The notes beneath the pieces were generated by a model. It searched no databases. It saw only the letters and a program-made list of their open reading frames with translations, and was not told the DNA's origin. Below, piece after piece: positions 63,622 to 64,000 of a stretch of 64,000 nt of DNA. The stretch is from Barnesiella viscericola DSM 18177 (lineage in GTDB: Bacteria; Bacteroidota; Bacteroidia; Bacteroidales; Barnesiellaceae): contig NZ_CP007034.1 in NCBI RefSeq assembly GCF_000512915.1, forward strand, positions 2,604,501 to 2,668,500. The letters run 5' to 3'. The position numbers and the translations under genes were made by a program. Position 1 is the first letter of the stretch. Each line of letters starts with the position of its first letter.

Positions 63622-63653
63622 CAAAGATACGATATATCGCTGCATCGTGCAAC
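63622..63653 (-). promoter_or_regulatory. Promoter of the DbpA-like helicase gene
   Basis: On the minus strand, GTTG (63653-63650) and TATCTTTG (63629-63622) with a 20-bp spacer. The expected start lies at about 63612-63616, right at the ATG, so the mRNA may be leaderless. Confidence 0.65.
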
Positions 63654-64000
63654 TCGGCCCTTTTTGCCTCTCTGTGTCGTGTGCGTAGAGGAGTGTCAGC
63701 CTTTCTCCGTAAACGATAACCAAGATTTAAATAATATTAAAACGATACGAAATATGTTTGGAAATTATGTTTTATAGCAGAAAACGTACTATATTTGCAC
63801 AGTGTTTTTCATAGTATTAGATTAAGATTAAGGTTAACAAAGATTGGTTGTCGCGAGACAATCAATTTTTTTTGTGCCTATGTGAAATCTTTAAATAGAT
63901 ATAATCTGTTTATTTTTAGATGTTTATATAGATTTTCCACGACTTGTAATAGTAAAGACTGTCTTCCTGGATTCCGCATCAAGTGCGGAATGACAGAAAC
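63654..64000. other. AT-rich intergenic region at the right edge
   Basis: No coding frame is evident. A TATATTTG element (63790-63797, plus) suggests a promoter reading out of the window, although no good -33 lies at the right distance. The dispersed palindrome at 63967-63996 ends the window. Confidence 0.45.
63967..63996 (+). repeat. Dispersed palindrome, TTCCGC class
   Basis: CTGGATTCCGCATCA...GCGGAATGACAG, nearly identical to 53624-53653 (they differ in the loop), with a perfect ATTCCGCA/TGCGGAAT stem apart from the loop bases. Confidence 0.8.

Overview
The window looks like a chromosomal segment of a Bacteroidales gut anaerobe. The evidence is the recurrent Bacteroidetes promoter pattern (TTTG or GTTG, about 17-21 bp, then TAnnTTTG), the near absence of Shine-Dalgarno sequences, and Bacteroidetes-type families: a DUF4954 left-handed-helix protein, a DUF5117-like zinc metalloprotease, a DUF4886 protein, a TonB-receptor-like barrel, a CzcA-TolC fusion and a fucose operon headed by a GntR repressor. 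Most of the DNA is GC-rich; one membrane-protein gene (58228-59484) is strikingly AT-rich. The genus is not decided; a Barnesiella-like lineage is only a guess.

Layout. 1-14200: housekeeping genes (trpS, a CDF metal exporter, dprA, a thioesterase, a secreted C45-type Ntn hydrolase, DUF4954, hflX, a periplasmic metalloprotease, a DUF2156 protein, asnA) and tRNA-Asp. 14236-14697: a lone contractile-tail tube protein. 15028-22457: fucose utilisation (fucR, then fucI-fucO-fucA-fucK-fucP), from import to lactaldehyde reduction. 22778-29884: a heavy-metal efflux operon in which the RND pump is fused to an outer-membrane factor, followed by the adaptor and a LytS/LytTR-type two-component pair. 30062-30904: a DUF4886 protein. 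31016-41775: two divergent transcription units for a membrane-bound [NiFe] uptake hydrogenase: hypC-hypD-hypE-hyaA-hyaB-hyaC-hyaD leftward and hypF-hypA-hypB-methyltransferase rightward. The small subunit carries the six-cysteine signature of oxygen-tolerant enzymes. 41762-44364: mnmD and a phosphate transporter pair. 44443-48997: histidine biosynthesis (hisG-hisD-hisC-hisB) behind a readable attenuator whose leader peptide has five His codons. 49168-55493: a SPOR lipoprotein, a three-gene GtrA / FAD oxidoreductase / GT-C envelope-sugar operon, initiator tRNA-Met, and a TetR-fabG pair. 55632-57812: an outer-membrane barrel. 58228-61322: a four-gene cluster (GT-C-like membrane protein, UbiA-type polyprenyl-phosphate phosphoribosyltransferase, HAD phosphatase, SMR-type transporter) that could form a lipid-linked pentose pathway. 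61386-63616: an RluA-type pseudouridine synthase and a DbpA-like helicase.

A family of short palindromic repeats lies in intergenic gaps at 5.4, 49.8, 53.6, 62.1-62.3 and 64.0 kb. Their stems change in a compensatory way (TTCCGC/GCGGAA, CCCCGC/GCGGGG, TACCGC/GCGGTA), so the base-paired structure itself appears to be conserved.

The strongest candidates for something under-described are the lipid-linked pentose cluster, the his attenuator, the covarying repeat family, the oxygen-tolerance signature in a presumed strict anaerobe with an attached methyltransferase gene, and the orphan tail-tube gene beside tRNA-Asp. All promoters, terminators and structures were read by eye; no database searches or folding computations were run.
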